Assembly (NCBI GenBank): GCA_963704545.1
Contig: OY969915.1
Location: 1,922,001 to 1,986,000, forward strand
Direction of reading: 5' to 3'
DNA: 64,000 nucleotides
Origin: VRUE01 sp963704545
Lineage (GTDB): Bacteria; Actinomycetota; Thermoleophilia; Solirubrobacterales; 70-9
Shown here one piece after another: positions 18,403 through 25,707 of this stretch; within the stretch, counting starts at the first letter, position 1, and every line of letters starts with the position of its first letter. Both the position numbers and the translations under genes were made by a program. The notes under the pieces are model-generated. The model searched no databases and was not told where the DNA came from. It saw only the letters and a list, made by a program, of their open reading frames with translations.

Positions 18403-19215
18403 ATGGCACGCCGACTGCTTGCGATAGTCACCGACGACCCGATCGGTCGCGAGCCGCTGCGCGAGATCCACCCCGCTGGCACTCATGACCACGGCAACGA
18501 GGTCGATCTGCGCGTGGTGGTTCCGGCGGTCGAGGCGAGTGCATTTCGACACACGCTGGGCGACGTCGACGAGCCCAAGCGGGAGGCCGAGGCCCGACTC
18601 GGGCGCGTGCTGGAAGAGCTACGCGCGAACGGCATCGAGGCCGGCGGTGAGGTGGGCGATCCCGATCCGATCCAGGCGGCCCAGGACGCCCTGCTGAAGG
18701 CACCGGCGGACGAGGTCGTGATCTTCGAGCACGAGCGGGCGCAGGCTCGCTGGTTCGAGGAAGGCCTGCTGGAAAAGGCCGAAGCGGGACTCGACCCCCC
18801 GCTCCGGATGGTGGTTGTGCACAGCGACCGCGACGGAACCGAGCACGTTGTCGGCGTCGAGACCTCCGGTCCGGGGACCCGCGACCCGGCCGAGGGCCAC
18901 GAGGTCGGCTCGGCCTACCTCCCGGGCCTCTCGCGCGGCGATTTCGCCGGCATGGTCGCGGGCATCTTCGGCACCATCGTCGCCGCCATCCTGGCCGGCG
19001 CGGTCGCGGTCGACAACGGCGAGGTAACCGGCCGCGCCGCGGCCGCGATCCTGATCGCGATCGGAATCGCGCTGGTCAACATGGCGCATGTCGTCGGCCT
19101 GACGCTGATGGAGAGCGTTCGCTACCGCGGCGGCTTCGCCAAGCTCTTCCGCTACCTCTCGCTGGTCGGCACCCCGCTCGCGGTCGTGGCCACCTTCGTG
19201 CTTCTCGTGAGCTGA
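18403..19215 (+). CDS. Usp-like domain with C-terminal membrane helices
   Basis: The protein has 270 aa. Residues 1-160 resemble a universal-stress-like alpha/beta fold (RRLLAIVTDD, then VDLRVVVPA, RVLEELRANGIEAGGEVGDPDPIQAAQDAL and EVVIFEHE). Residues about 185-270 carry three transmembrane helices. The start ATG 18403 begins the fold directly; the longer frame to 18322 looks like leader. A relative with the reverse order (helices first) lies at 22016-22609. The function is unknown; a membrane-bound nucleotide-sensing role would be speculation. Confidence 0.7.
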   Translation: MARRLLAIVTDDPIGREPLREIHPAGTHDHGNEVDLRVVVPAVEASAFRHTLGDVDEPKREAEARLGRVLEELRANGIEAGGEVGDPDPIQAAQDALLKAPADEVVIFEHERAQARWFEEGLLEKAEAGLDPPLRMVVVHSDRDGTEHVVGVETSGPGTRDPAEGHEVGSAYLPGLSRGDFAGMVAGIFGTIVAAILAGAVAVDNGEVTGRAAAAILIAIGIALVNMAHVVGLTLMESVRYRGGFAKLFRYLSLVGTPLAVVATFVLLVS

Positions 19216-19254
19216 AACAGGCCTCTCGAAGGCCGACGACCTCGCCCGTGACCC

Positions 19255-19596
19255 TCAGCTTTCAGCGCCGGCCACAGCGCGCTGAAGCTGGGCCTTGCTC
19301 ATCGTCGAACGACCCTCGATTCCCAGCTTCTTGGCGTCGTTGTAGAGCTGTTCGCGGGTGCGGCCGCCAGGTCCGCTGCCGGAGCGCTTGCCGCCGCGGC
19401 TACTCGCCGAGCTGCCGCGCTTTGAGCTGCGCGAGGAGGTTTTCGATTCTCCGGACCTCGCCTTTTCCTTGTTGACGGCCCGCGCCGTTATCTCCTCTGC
19501 CCGGCCCTCCGAGCGGCCGGCTTCCTTCTCGCTCTTCTTGATGTGCTCGTACTGGCGCGCTCGCTTGGTGCCTTTTTTCACTCCGCGAGGTGGCAT
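19255..19596 (-). CDS. basic DNA-binding-like protein with Rho-N-type C-terminal helix pair
   Basis: The protein has 113 aa and is strongly basic and Ser/Arg-rich in the middle. The opening RARQYEHIKKSEKEAGRSEGRAEEITARAVNKEKARSGE and the ending RTREQLYNDAKKLGIEGRSTMSKAQLQRAV match a widespread actinobacterial family often labelled plasmid stabilization protein. The C-terminus resembles the Rho N-terminal/SAP-like helix pair. I chose ATG 19596 because AAAGGAG lies 8 nt before it. A nucleic-acid-binding role is likely but not shown. Confidence 0.75.
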   Translation of the reverse strand: MPPRGVKKGTKRARQYEHIKKSEKEAGRSEGRAEEITARAVNKEKARSGESKTSSRSSKRGSSASSRGGKRSGSGPGGRTREQLYNDAKKLGIEGRSTMSKAQLQRAVAGAES

Positions 19597-19644
19597 CGGC
19601 TGGCTCCTTTCGTTCGACTGGCCCACTACCCACGAGGAGGCGGG

Positions 19645-19851
19645 CTAAGCGTGGGTCGAGGTCGCCTCGCGCTGTCCCTCGTGCACGCCCTCGGCGAACT
19701 CCTCGACGATCTTCGCGTTGAAGGCATCGAGGTCGTCGGGCTTGCGGCTGCTCACCAGGCCCTGGTCGACGTGGACTCCCTCGTCGACCCACTCGGCCCC
19801 GGAGCCGCGCAGGTCGGTCTGCAGGCTCGGCCACGAGGTGAGCGTGCGGAG
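19645..19851 (-). pseudogene. pfpI: C-terminal fragment of a PfpI/DJ-1 family protein
   Basis: Starting exactly at the 3' end of tRNA-His, the reading frame encodes TLTSWPSLQTDLRGSGAEWVDEG and then SSRKPDDLDAFNAKIVEEF, which is the last third of PfpI-type proteins. The N-terminal two-thirds, including the nucleophilic Cys, is absent; upstream bases are the tRNA. The frame ends with a normal TAG. This looks like a gene cut by recombination at the tRNA end, with no start codon of its own. Confidence 0.75.
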
Positions 19852-19925
19852 GGTGGACGACCGGATTCGAACCGGCGACCGCCTGGACCACAACCAGGAG
19901 CTCTACCAGCTGAGCTACGTCCACC
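19852..19925 (-). tRNA. tRNA-His (GTG)
   Basis: Read on the minus strand, a full cloverleaf is present. The acceptor is GTGGACG/CGTCCAC with the histidine-specific extra G at position -1 opposite C73. The D-arm is GCTCAGCTGGTAGAGC, the anticodon loop TTGTGGT (GTG) and the T-arm GCCGGTTCGAATCCGGT. CCA is not encoded. A truncated pfpI begins at its 3' end. Confidence 0.95.
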
Positions 19926-19968
19926 GCGCGGCATCCAATCTAGCGGTCCGGGGGACGAGGCGATGGGC

Positions 19969-20697
19969 TTAGCCGGCGGGCCGGTTGGCCTCGACCAGCT
20001 CCGCGAAGGCCCGCAGGCCCGGAGCCGTCCGCTCGACCAGCTCGCCCTCTGCCGCTTCGGCCTCGGCCGGAAGGGCCGCCGTGCCGTCGTCGCCGATCGC
20101 CTTGCGGGCCTCGGCGATCATCTCCGGCACGGCCAGCCAGGCCTCCAGCAGGGCGAAGTCTGCCTCGGGGTGGAAGAGGACTCCCCAGGCGTTGCCCTTG
20201 CGGAAGGCCTGGACCTCGGTCTGTGCCGAGCGGGCCAGGTGCCGGGCGCCGTCGGGCAGGTCGAAGACGTCGCCGTGCCAGTGCAGGACGGTCGTGCTCG
20301 GGGTGAGGCCGCCGAGGAGCGGGTCCTCGGGATCGAGGATCTCGACTGGGGCGAAGCCGAGCTCCGGACTCTTCCCCGGTCTCACTTCCGCCCCTAGCGC
20401 TCGGACCAGCAGCTGGGCTCCTAGGCAGATGCCCAGCAGCGGCATCTCGCGGCGCAACGCCTCCGCGAGCCACTCGCGCTCGGTCGCGAGCGCCGGGTGG
20501 CGCTCGGTGTCGTCGACGCTCATCGGGCCGCCCATGACGACGGCACCGGCCACCTCGTCGTGATCGGGCAACGCCTGGCCGGCAAGCGGTTTGACCGTGC
20601 GCTCGGCGAGCCCACCGCAGGCGTCGAGGATCCGATGCGGGCCCTCCCAGGGGACGTGCTGGATGACCAGCAGGGTGGGACGGACGTCCAGGCTCAT
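19969..20697 (-). CDS. class I glutamine amidotransferase (GMP synthase-like)
   Basis: The protein has 242 aa. The Cys nucleophile is in LLGICLGAQLL, and the His-Glu pair in GVLFHPEADF. GAVVMGGPMSVDD is the oxyanion region. This matches stand-alone type 1 glutamine amidotransferases related to the GuaA N-domain, often of unknown acceptor. The start is ATG 20697 (MSLDVRPTLLVIQHVPWEG); the frame is open far upstream to 21999 but that part is antisense to other genes. TAGCCT lies 8 nt before the ATG. It is divergent from the small repeat protein at 20732. Confidence 0.85.
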   Translation of the reverse strand: MSLDVRPTLLVIQHVPWEGPHRILDACGGLAERTVKPLAGQALPDHDEVAGAVVMGGPMSVDDTERHPALATEREWLAEALRREMPLLGICLGAQLLVRALGAEVRPGKSPELGFAPVEILDPEDPLLGGLTPSTTVLHWHGDVFDLPDGARHLARSAQTEVQAFRKGNAWGVLFHPEADFALLEAWLAVPEMIAEARKAIGDDGTAALPAEAEAAEGELVERTAPGLRAFAELVEANRPAG

Positions 20698-20731
20698 CGA
20701 GCCCCAGGCTAACCGCGCTACGGTTGGGGCG

Positions 20732-20989
20732 ATGGCGAGGCGAGGCGGGATCGCACTTCTCCGGCCGGCGCGGGGCGCCACAGCCACCGGCGCGCAGGCT
20801 CGCGGGGCCGTCGCGATCGGGGCGCTCGCCCTGGGCGCGGCCGCGGTCGGCGGCTTCGCGGTCGGCCGGCTCAGCGTCGGCCGCCTAGCGATCGGCCGTG
20901 CCGCGATCCGACGCCTCAAGGTCGGCGACCTCGAGATCGACCGCCTCGTCGTCCACGATGAGGCCAGCGAGGGACGAAGCGAGAGTTGA
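20732..20989 (+). CDS. small Gly/Ala/Val-repeat protein
   Basis: The protein has 85 aa. From residue 14 it is a run of short repeats with a G[AR][LV]A[IV]G-like period (GAVAIGALALGAAAVGGFAV, then GRLSVGRLAIGRAAI), ending KVGDLEIDRLVV. I recognise this as a common actinobacterial small protein of unknown function; the period suggests a small beta-solenoid or membrane-associated fold. The start is ATG with TACGGT 7 nt before it. Its TGA overlaps the TTG assigned to the next gene. Confidence 0.65.
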   Translation: MARRGGIALLRPARGATATGAQARGAVAIGALALGAAAVGGFAVGRLSVGRLAIGRAAIRRLKVGDLEIDRLVVHDEASEGRSES

Positions 20990-21020
20990 CCACACTCCAG
21001 GGGGGTCAACTCTCGCTTCG
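20975..21020. repeat. 46-nt perfect palindrome (17-bp arms)
   Basis: CGAAGCGAGAGTTGACC (20975-20991) and GGTCAACTCTCGCTTCG (21004-21020) are exact complements with a 12-nt loop. The structure spans the stop of the repeat protein and either the first codons of, or the space just before, the next secreted protein. No T-tract follows. It could end transcription, control translation of the downstream gene, or be an inserted palindrome. Confidence 0.7.
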
Positions 21021-22008
21021 CGTGCTCGCCGCGGCCGCGGTCTGCGCCGGGCTCGCCGCCATCGCGCTCCTGGGTGCCAGCCGGGGCGCCGCCATCGGCC
21101 CCTATCCCCCGCTCGGCACCTGCTCGGTCTTCCCCGGCCCACCCGCGGCCCTGCCCGCCAACGCCCCCTCGCTCCCCACCCAGGCCGCCTGGAACCAGGA
21201 TGTCTCCAAGGCTCCCGTCGCTCCCGGCTCCGCCGCGACCATCGCCTACATCGACGCCCAAGGCGGCGACTTCCTCCACCCCGACTTCGGCTCGCCCCTT
21301 GCCTACGGCTTCCCCTACGCCGTCGTCGGCGCCGGCCAGCGCAAGCTGCCGGTCCGCTACACCGCCTACGGCGACGAGAGCGACCCCGGGCCGTTCCCGG
21401 TCCCGAGCGGCGCGCCGGTCGAGGGCGGCAGGCGCAGTGACGGCGACCGGCACGTGCTCGTCGTCGACCGCTCGCGCTGCGTCCTCTACGAGCTCTACCG
21501 CGCCTTCTTCAAGCGGGGCGGCTCTCCCCACTGGAACGCCGATTCGGGCGCGCGCTGGGACCTGCGCTCGACCGCTGGCCGTCCCGACTCCTGGACATCG
21601 GCCGACGCCGCGGGCCTGCCGATCTTCCCCGGGCTCATCCGCCACGACGAGGTCGCGGCAGGCCACGTCGACCACGCGATCCGGGTCACCTTCGAGAGCA
21701 CACGCGACGCCTGGGTCCACCCCGCCTCGCACTGCGCCGGCGACACCTCCGATCCGCGCGCGCCGGCGATGGGCACGCGCCTGCGGCTCAAGGCCGGCTA
21801 CGGCCTCGGCGGCTTCAGCGGCGGCGCCCGCGTCATCGCCGAAGCGCTGAAGCGCTACGGGATGATCGTCGCCGACAACGGCTCCAACTGGTTCTTCAGC
21901 GGCACCAGCGACCGCCGCTGGGACGACGAGAACCTGAACCAGCTGAAGCGCATTCCCGGCAGCGCCTTCGAGGTCGTCAAGAGCGCAGCCCGGCCGCACG
22001 TCTGCTGA
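20986..22008 (+). CDS. secreted protein of unknown function
   Basis: The protein has 340 aa with an N-terminal signal peptide (LAAAAVCAGLAAIALLGASRG). The mature part carries the pattern WNQDVS, YIDAQGGDFLHPDFG, YGDESDPGPFP, GDRHVLVVDRSRC-LYELY, SWTSADAAGLPIFPGL-RHDEV and YGMIVADNGSNWF. I recognise these as conserved blocks of an uncharacterised secreted bacterial family. The TTG start overlaps the previous stop as TTGA; GTG 21022 directly after the palindrome is an equally good start and would leave the palindrome untranslated. Confidence 0.75.
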   Translation: MTTLQGGQLSLRVLAAAAVCAGLAAIALLGASRGAAIGPYPPLGTCSVFPGPPAALPANAPSLPTQAAWNQDVSKAPVAPGSAATIAYIDAQGGDFLHPDFGSPLAYGFPYAVVGAGQRKLPVRYTAYGDESDPGPFPVPSGAPVEGGRRSDGDRHVLVVDRSRCVLYELYRAFFKRGGSPHWNADSGARWDLRSTAGRPDSWTSADAAGLPIFPGLIRHDEVAAGHVDHAIRVTFESTRDAWVHPASHCAGDTSDPRAPAMGTRLRLKAGYGLGGFSGGARVIAEALKRYGMIVADNGSNWFFSGTSDRRWDDENLNQLKRIPGSAFEVVKSAARPHVC

Positions 22009-22015
22009 GCAACGC

Positions 22016-22609
22016 CTACACGTCCAGCTGCACGTGGTGGAAGTCCGCCCGCAGCCTCGAGCGCAGCTCGGCCGCCGCCTCGCCGGCGTCCTCCGCCTCT
22101 CCGCTCACCAGCACGACCTCGGTCGCCGGATAGCTCTGCAGCTGGTCCTCGACCGCCTGCACGACGTCCTCGTCCCCCACCCGCGCTTCGGCCGTCACGC
22201 CCGCCTTCGCCAGCGCCGCGAGCGTCACCACGAGGCGCTGCTGGGCCCGGTGCCTCGCGCCCTCGACGTCGGAGGCCCAGCGGTCCATGAAGCCGATGCG
22301 CGCGGGCACCAGCACCCGCACCTCACCGCCGTCGGACGGCCCGTCGATCCCCGCCGTGCGCACGATCCGCACCACGTCCGCCGGTGCCTCCACCGCATCG
22401 GCGGCGACGATCAGCACGCGATGCGCTCCGCCCTCCTCGCCCCCGGACCCGATCGGTCCCCGAGGCCGCTGTCGCGCCGCCACCACCAGCAGGGCCAACA
22501 CGGCGAGAGCCCCGACCGCCACCCCGAGCGCCGGGCCGGCCAGCATGAACCCCGCGACGATCGGCACGACGAGGGCGGCGACGATCAGTGGCAGCTTCCA
22601 CGGCGCCAT
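22016..22609 (-). CDS. membrane-anchored Usp-like protein
   Basis: The protein has 197 aa. Two hydrophobic helices occupy residues 7-45, followed by a universal-stress-like domain (HRVLIVAADAVEAP, VRVLVPARIGFMDRWASDVEGARHRAQQRL, KAGVTAEARVGDEDVVQAVEDQL and EVVLVSG). It appears homologous to the soluble domain of the 18403 protein but with the membrane part at the other end. It is convergent with the secreted protein, 7 nt apart. Confidence 0.7.
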   Translation of the reverse strand: MAPWKLPLIVAALVVPIVAGFMLAGPALGVAVGALAVLALLVVAARQRPRGPIGSGGEEGGAHRVLIVAADAVEAPADVVRIVRTAGIDGPSDGGEVRVLVPARIGFMDRWASDVEGARHRAQQRLVVTLAALAKAGVTAEARVGDEDVVQAVEDQLQSYPATEVVLVSGEAEDAGEAAAELRSRLRADFHHVQLDV

Positions 22610-22680
22610 CGCACCAGCTTGTCAGGCCGCGCCCGGGGCGCGGCCTCCCCGAGGGAGATCCGCGCCCCGCCGCACGCGAC

Positions 22681-22815
22681 CTACGCCCTGCGCGTGCCGA
22701 GCCGGGGCAGCAATAGCATCGCCAACCCGATCAGGACCACGATGATCCCGAGCACGTAGTGGACGAGGATCGCCAGGACGATCCCGATGATGATCAACAG
22801 AATTGATAGCTCCAT
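22681..22815 (-). CDS. 44-aa single-helix-pair membrane peptide
   Basis: The protein is too short for most gene finders but has a clean frame, ATG to TAG. The product is almost wholly hydrophobic (ELSILLIIIGIVLAILVHYV, then LGIIVVLIGLAMLLL) with a basic tail PRLGTRRA. It could form one long or two short membrane helices. Small hydrophobic proteins of this kind are frequent beside actinobacterial membrane genes. No clear ribosome-binding site was seen. Function is unknown. Confidence 0.55.
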   Translation of the reverse strand: MELSILLIIIGIVLAILVHYVLGIIVVLIGLAMLLLPRLGTRRA

Positions 22816-22876
22816 GCCGCAGGGCTACCCGCCGGAATAAGACGACAAACCAGTTCAGGGTCCTGCTGGGAAGAAG

Positions 22877-23728
22877 CTACCCCCGGGGGCCGCCGCCGCT
22901 GCCGTCGGGCGACCAGCCCGGGCCGCGGAAGATGTGGCCGAGCTTGTGGCGCCAGCTCGTCGCGGCGCGCACGTCGCGGGCGATGTCGATGAACTCGTGG
23001 AAGGCGACCCTGGTCGGCCGGAAGGTGCGGATGTTCCTGGTCAGCCCGTAGCGGGGCCGCACGGTCTCCCCCTGGAAGGTGCCGAACATGCGGTCCCAGA
23101 TGATCAGGATGCCGCCGTAGTTGCGGTCGAGGTAGACCTCGTTGGCGCCGTGGTGCACGCGGTGGTGTGAGGGCGTGTTGAAGATGAACTCGACGGGCGC
23201 CGGCAGCTTCTTCACCCGCTCGGTGTGGATCCAGAACTGGTAGATCAGGCTGATCGCCAGCTGGGTGAGGATCATCCAGGGGGCGAAGCCGACCAGCGCC
23301 AGCGGGGCCCAGAAGGGCAGCGCCGTCATCGGGGTCCAGGTCTGGCGCAGCGCGGTCGAGAGGTTGTAGTGCTGGGAGGAGTGGTGGACGACGTGACTCG
23401 CCCAGAAGACCCGCACCTCGTGGTGGACCCGGTGGAACCAGTAGTAGGCGAGGTCGTCGGCGAAGAAGAGCAGGACGTAGGTCCACCACGCATCGGCCGG
23501 CATCCGCAGCGGCGTCAGCTCGTAGAGCCCCGCGTAGGCGATCAGGACGACGAATTTCCAGACCGCGTTGATGACCACGTTGCCGCCGCCCATGGTCAGG
23601 CTCGTGCGGGTGTCCTTGGACTCGTAGCCGACGAGGTCGTCGTCGTCGCGCAGATACTTGAAGGAGAGGAGCTCGGCGACGAGCAGCACCACGAACGCCG
23701 GAATCGCGTAGTAGAGGACCTCGGCCAC
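22877..23728 (-). CDS. sterol desaturase / fatty acid hydroxylase family protein
   Basis: The protein has 283 aa with four or more hydrophobic segments. The di-iron His clusters are HRVHHE, HVVHHSSQHYN and HHRVHHG. Members hydroxylate or desaturate lipid substrates in the membrane with O2. The actual substrate is unknown. The start is GTG with TAAATT 6 nt upstream, so a leaderless transcript is likely. It lies 26 nt after a small kinase-like gene on the same strand. Confidence 0.88.
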   Translation of the reverse strand: MAEVLYYAIPAFVVLLVAELLSFKYLRDDDDLVGYESKDTRTSLTMGGGNVVINAVWKFVVLIAYAGLYELTPLRMPADAWWTYVLLFFADDLAYYWFHRVHHEVRVFWASHVVHHSSQHYNLSTALRQTWTPMTALPFWAPLALVGFAPWMILTQLAISLIYQFWIHTERVKKLPAPVEFIFNTPSHHRVHHGANEVYLDRNYGGILIIWDRMFGTFQGETVRPRYGLTRNIRTFRPTRVAFHEFIDIARDVRAATSWRHKLGHIFRGPGWSPDGSGGGPRG

Positions 23729-23754
23729 GGCTCAAATTTAGCGGGCGCCAGCGG

Positions 23755-24297
23755 CTAAATCGCCAGCAGGCCGTCCGCCAGGCGCCGCGAGACGAGGTCG
23801 GCCACTTCCTCGGGCTCCTCGCCGTCCAGCTCGATCGCGTTGCGCTCGTACTCGCCGAGGTCGGCGAAGCTGCGCCACAGCTGCTCGACGTGGCCCGCCT
23901 CGAGCGGCACGCCTTCACGACCCTGCACCCGAGCGACGCAGGTCGAGGCCGGGGCACGGAGCACTGCGCACGCAACGGCGTGGCCCGCACCCTTGAGCGC
24001 ATCGGCAAGCGGCTCGAGGAACCAGCCGGGAATGAGGATCCCGTCGACGACCGTCTCGTATCCCGCCGCCGCGTAGCCGGCCGCGGCCTGGGCGACGATG
24101 CCCATCACCACGCGGTTCTGCTCGTGCGACTCCGGCTTCCACGGCTCGACATAGCCGGAGCTGACGAAGCGAAAGAAGACATCCGATTCGAGGTGGACGG
24201 CGCGAGGCGAGCGCGAGGCGAGGATCGCGGCCACGGTCGACTTCCCCACCCCCGGCGGTCCGGTGAGGATAAGGACGGGTGTACTTGCGGCGCGCAG
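23755..24297 (-). CDS. P-loop AAA/kinase-like protein with apparent CTG start
   Basis: About 180 aa. LTGPPGVGKSTVAAIL is a Walker A motif a few residues from the N-terminus, followed by AVHLESDVFFRF and YETVVDGILIPGWFL, as in small zeta-toxin or gluconate-kinase-like phosphotransferases. No ATG, GTG or TTG lies between the upstream DUF899 region and the P-loop. CTG 24297 is proposed because TACGCT lies 7 nt before it. The alternative, ATG 24387, would overlap the divergent DUF899 gene by 8 nt and add 30 residues of non-family sequence. The substrate is unknown. Confidence 0.65.
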   Translation of the reverse strand: MRAASTPVLILTGPPGVGKSTVAAILASRSPRAVHLESDVFFRFVSSGYVEPWKPESHEQNRVVMGIVAQAAAGYAAAGYETVVDGILIPGWFLEPLADALKGAGHAVACAVLRAPASTCVARVQGREGVPLEAGHVEQLWRSFADLGEYERNAIELDGEEPEEVADLVSRRLADGLLAI

Positions 24298-24304
24298 CTG
24301 GGGC

Positions 24305-24310
24305 AGCGTA
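24305..24310 (-). promoter_or_regulatory. leaderless -10 box (TACGCT) before a CTG start
   Basis: On the minus strand TACGCT is followed by seven bases and then CTG at 24297, in frame with the kinase-like protein. The spacing equals that of leaderless genes elsewhere in the window. Confidence 0.45.
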
Positions 24311-24379
24311 GCGGGGCCGGGCAGCGGTCTACTGTTAGAGCCAGTTCGTCGACGAGTACCTCTGAGAGAGGAGGATGCA

Positions 24380-25057
24380 ATGGACATGCCACCGATCGTG
24401 TCGCCGCAGGAGTGGGAGGCGGCCCGCCAAGAGCTGCTTGTGAAGGAGAAGGAACTCACCCGCGCCCGGGATGCGCTGGGGGCCGAGCGCCGTCGGATGC
24501 CGAGAATGGCCGTTGAGAAGGACTACCGCTTCGAGGGCCCGGACGGACCTGTGACCCTGCTCGACCTGTTCGACGGGCGCCGTCAGCTGATCGTCTACCG
24601 CTTCTTCTTCGAGCCCGGCGTGAAGGGCTGGCCGGAGCGCGGTTGCGGAGGTTGCTCCTTCCTTGCCGACCAGGTCGCTCACCTCGCCCACCTGAATGCC
24701 CGCGACACCACGCTCGTGTTCGCCTCGCGCGCGCCCCAACCGGACATCGAGCGCTGGAAGGCGAGGATGGGCTGGGAGATCCCCTGGTACACGATCACCG
24801 ACGACTTCGACGCCGACTTCGGCGTCGGCGAATGGCACGGGACCAACGCCTTCTTCCGCGACGGCGAGCGGATCTTCCGCACCTACTTCGTCAGCGAACG
24901 TGGCGACGAAGCGATGGGCAGCACCTGGAGCTACCTCGACATCACCGCGCTCGGGCGCCAGGAGGAGTGGGAGGACTCACCCGAGGGCTATCCACAGACG
25001 CCGCCATACCAGTGGTGGAGCCTGCACGACGAGTACGGCGACCGGCAGCACCCCTAG
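24380..25057 (+). CDS. DUF899 family thioredoxin-like protein
   Basis: The protein has 225 aa. It matches DUF899: PPIVSPQEWEAARQELLVKEKELTRARDALGAERRRMP, then FEGPDGPVTLLDLFDGRRQLIVYRFFF, GCGGCSFLADQVAHL and DFDADFGVGEWHGTNAF. The CGGC segment sits where thioredoxin-like folds hold their redox Cys pair. The start is ATG 24380 with GAGGAGG upstream; the open frame to 24263 is not used. Function is unproven, possibly redox. Confidence 0.88.
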   Translation: MDMPPIVSPQEWEAARQELLVKEKELTRARDALGAERRRMPRMAVEKDYRFEGPDGPVTLLDLFDGRRQLIVYRFFFEPGVKGWPERGCGGCSFLADQVAHLAHLNARDTTLVFASRAPQPDIERWKARMGWEIPWYTITDDFDADFGVGEWHGTNAFFRDGERIFRTYFVSERGDEAMGSTWSYLDITALGRQEEWEDSPEGYPQTPPYQWWSLHDEYGDRQHP

Positions 25058-25137
25058 CGAGACACAAGACGAACCCGACAGCGCGGATCGAGGCAGACTC
25101 GATTTCGCTTGCTCGTCGTGTAGATCGCTGAATCGAA

Positions 25138-25509
25138 TCAGGAGGCAGACCCATCCGAGGGATGTGAGGACCCTTGCCACAGGAGGAACACGGCACCGAG
25201 CGCAAACAAGCCGGCGATGCCCGCATCATGCAGCCGGCTGTCCGCCGACAGGACCGCAAAAGTCGCATAGGTGAGAGCGATCAGCAGATAGAACGAAACG
25301 AGCCAGCGCCGTTGCCGTGGGGAGAGCGGGCGTCGTCGCCTTTCCTCGCCCTCATATAGCCCCAGCGTCGGGGTCGTCTGCTCGGCGTCCCCCCCAAACC
25401 GTGGCAGCCCGTTTCGCGTGGTATCGGAGAGATTCCGTCGCAACCCCAAGACGACGACTGCAATACCGAGCGTGATAGCGACAACCCACGCGATGAGATC
25501 GTTGCTCAT
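25138..25509 (-). CDS. small membrane protein, unknown
   Basis: The protein has 123 aa with a hydrophobic helix at residues 5-23 (LIAWVVAITLGIAVVVLGL), a basic loop rich in Arg (EERRRRPLSPRQRRW) and two further helices (about 70-87 and 95-111). No family was recognised. Composition is a little AT-richer than the neighbours. It stands alone between the DUF899 gene and tRNA-Arg. Confidence 0.55.
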   Translation of the reverse strand: MSNDLIAWVVAITLGIAVVVLGLRRNLSDTTRNGLPRFGGDAEQTTPTLGLYEGEERRRRPLSPRQRRWLVSFYLLIALTYATFAVLSADSRLHDAGIAGLFALGAVFLLWQGSSHPSDGSAS

Positions 25510-25538
25510 CGACGCAACATATCGAGGCTAGATGAAAG

Positions 25539-25611
25539 CACCCCCGCCAGGATTCGAACCTGGGACCCTCGGATTAGAAGTCCGACGCTCTGTCCACTGA
25601 GCTACGGGGGC
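25539..25611 (-). tRNA. tRNA-Arg (TCT)
   Basis: The minus-strand cloverleaf has a GCCCCCG acceptor, D-arm GCTCAGTGGACAGAGC, anticodon loop CTTCTAA (TCT) and T-arm CCAGGTTCGAATCCTGG. No CCA is encoded. Confidence 0.95.
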
Positions 25612-25707
25612 GAGTGCGCCTAGATTAGGCCCTGGCATGCGGGTACGGTGTCGCAGTTCCAGCCGCTATGCGGCGGGAAGTGCGACATCTGGCGTAGGAT
25701 CGGGTCG

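Noticed and set aside
19969..21999. A 676-codon open frame on the minus strand
   Set aside because: Only the last 242 codons match a family (glutamine amidotransferase). The rest is antisense to the repeat protein and the secreted protein and open because of high GC.
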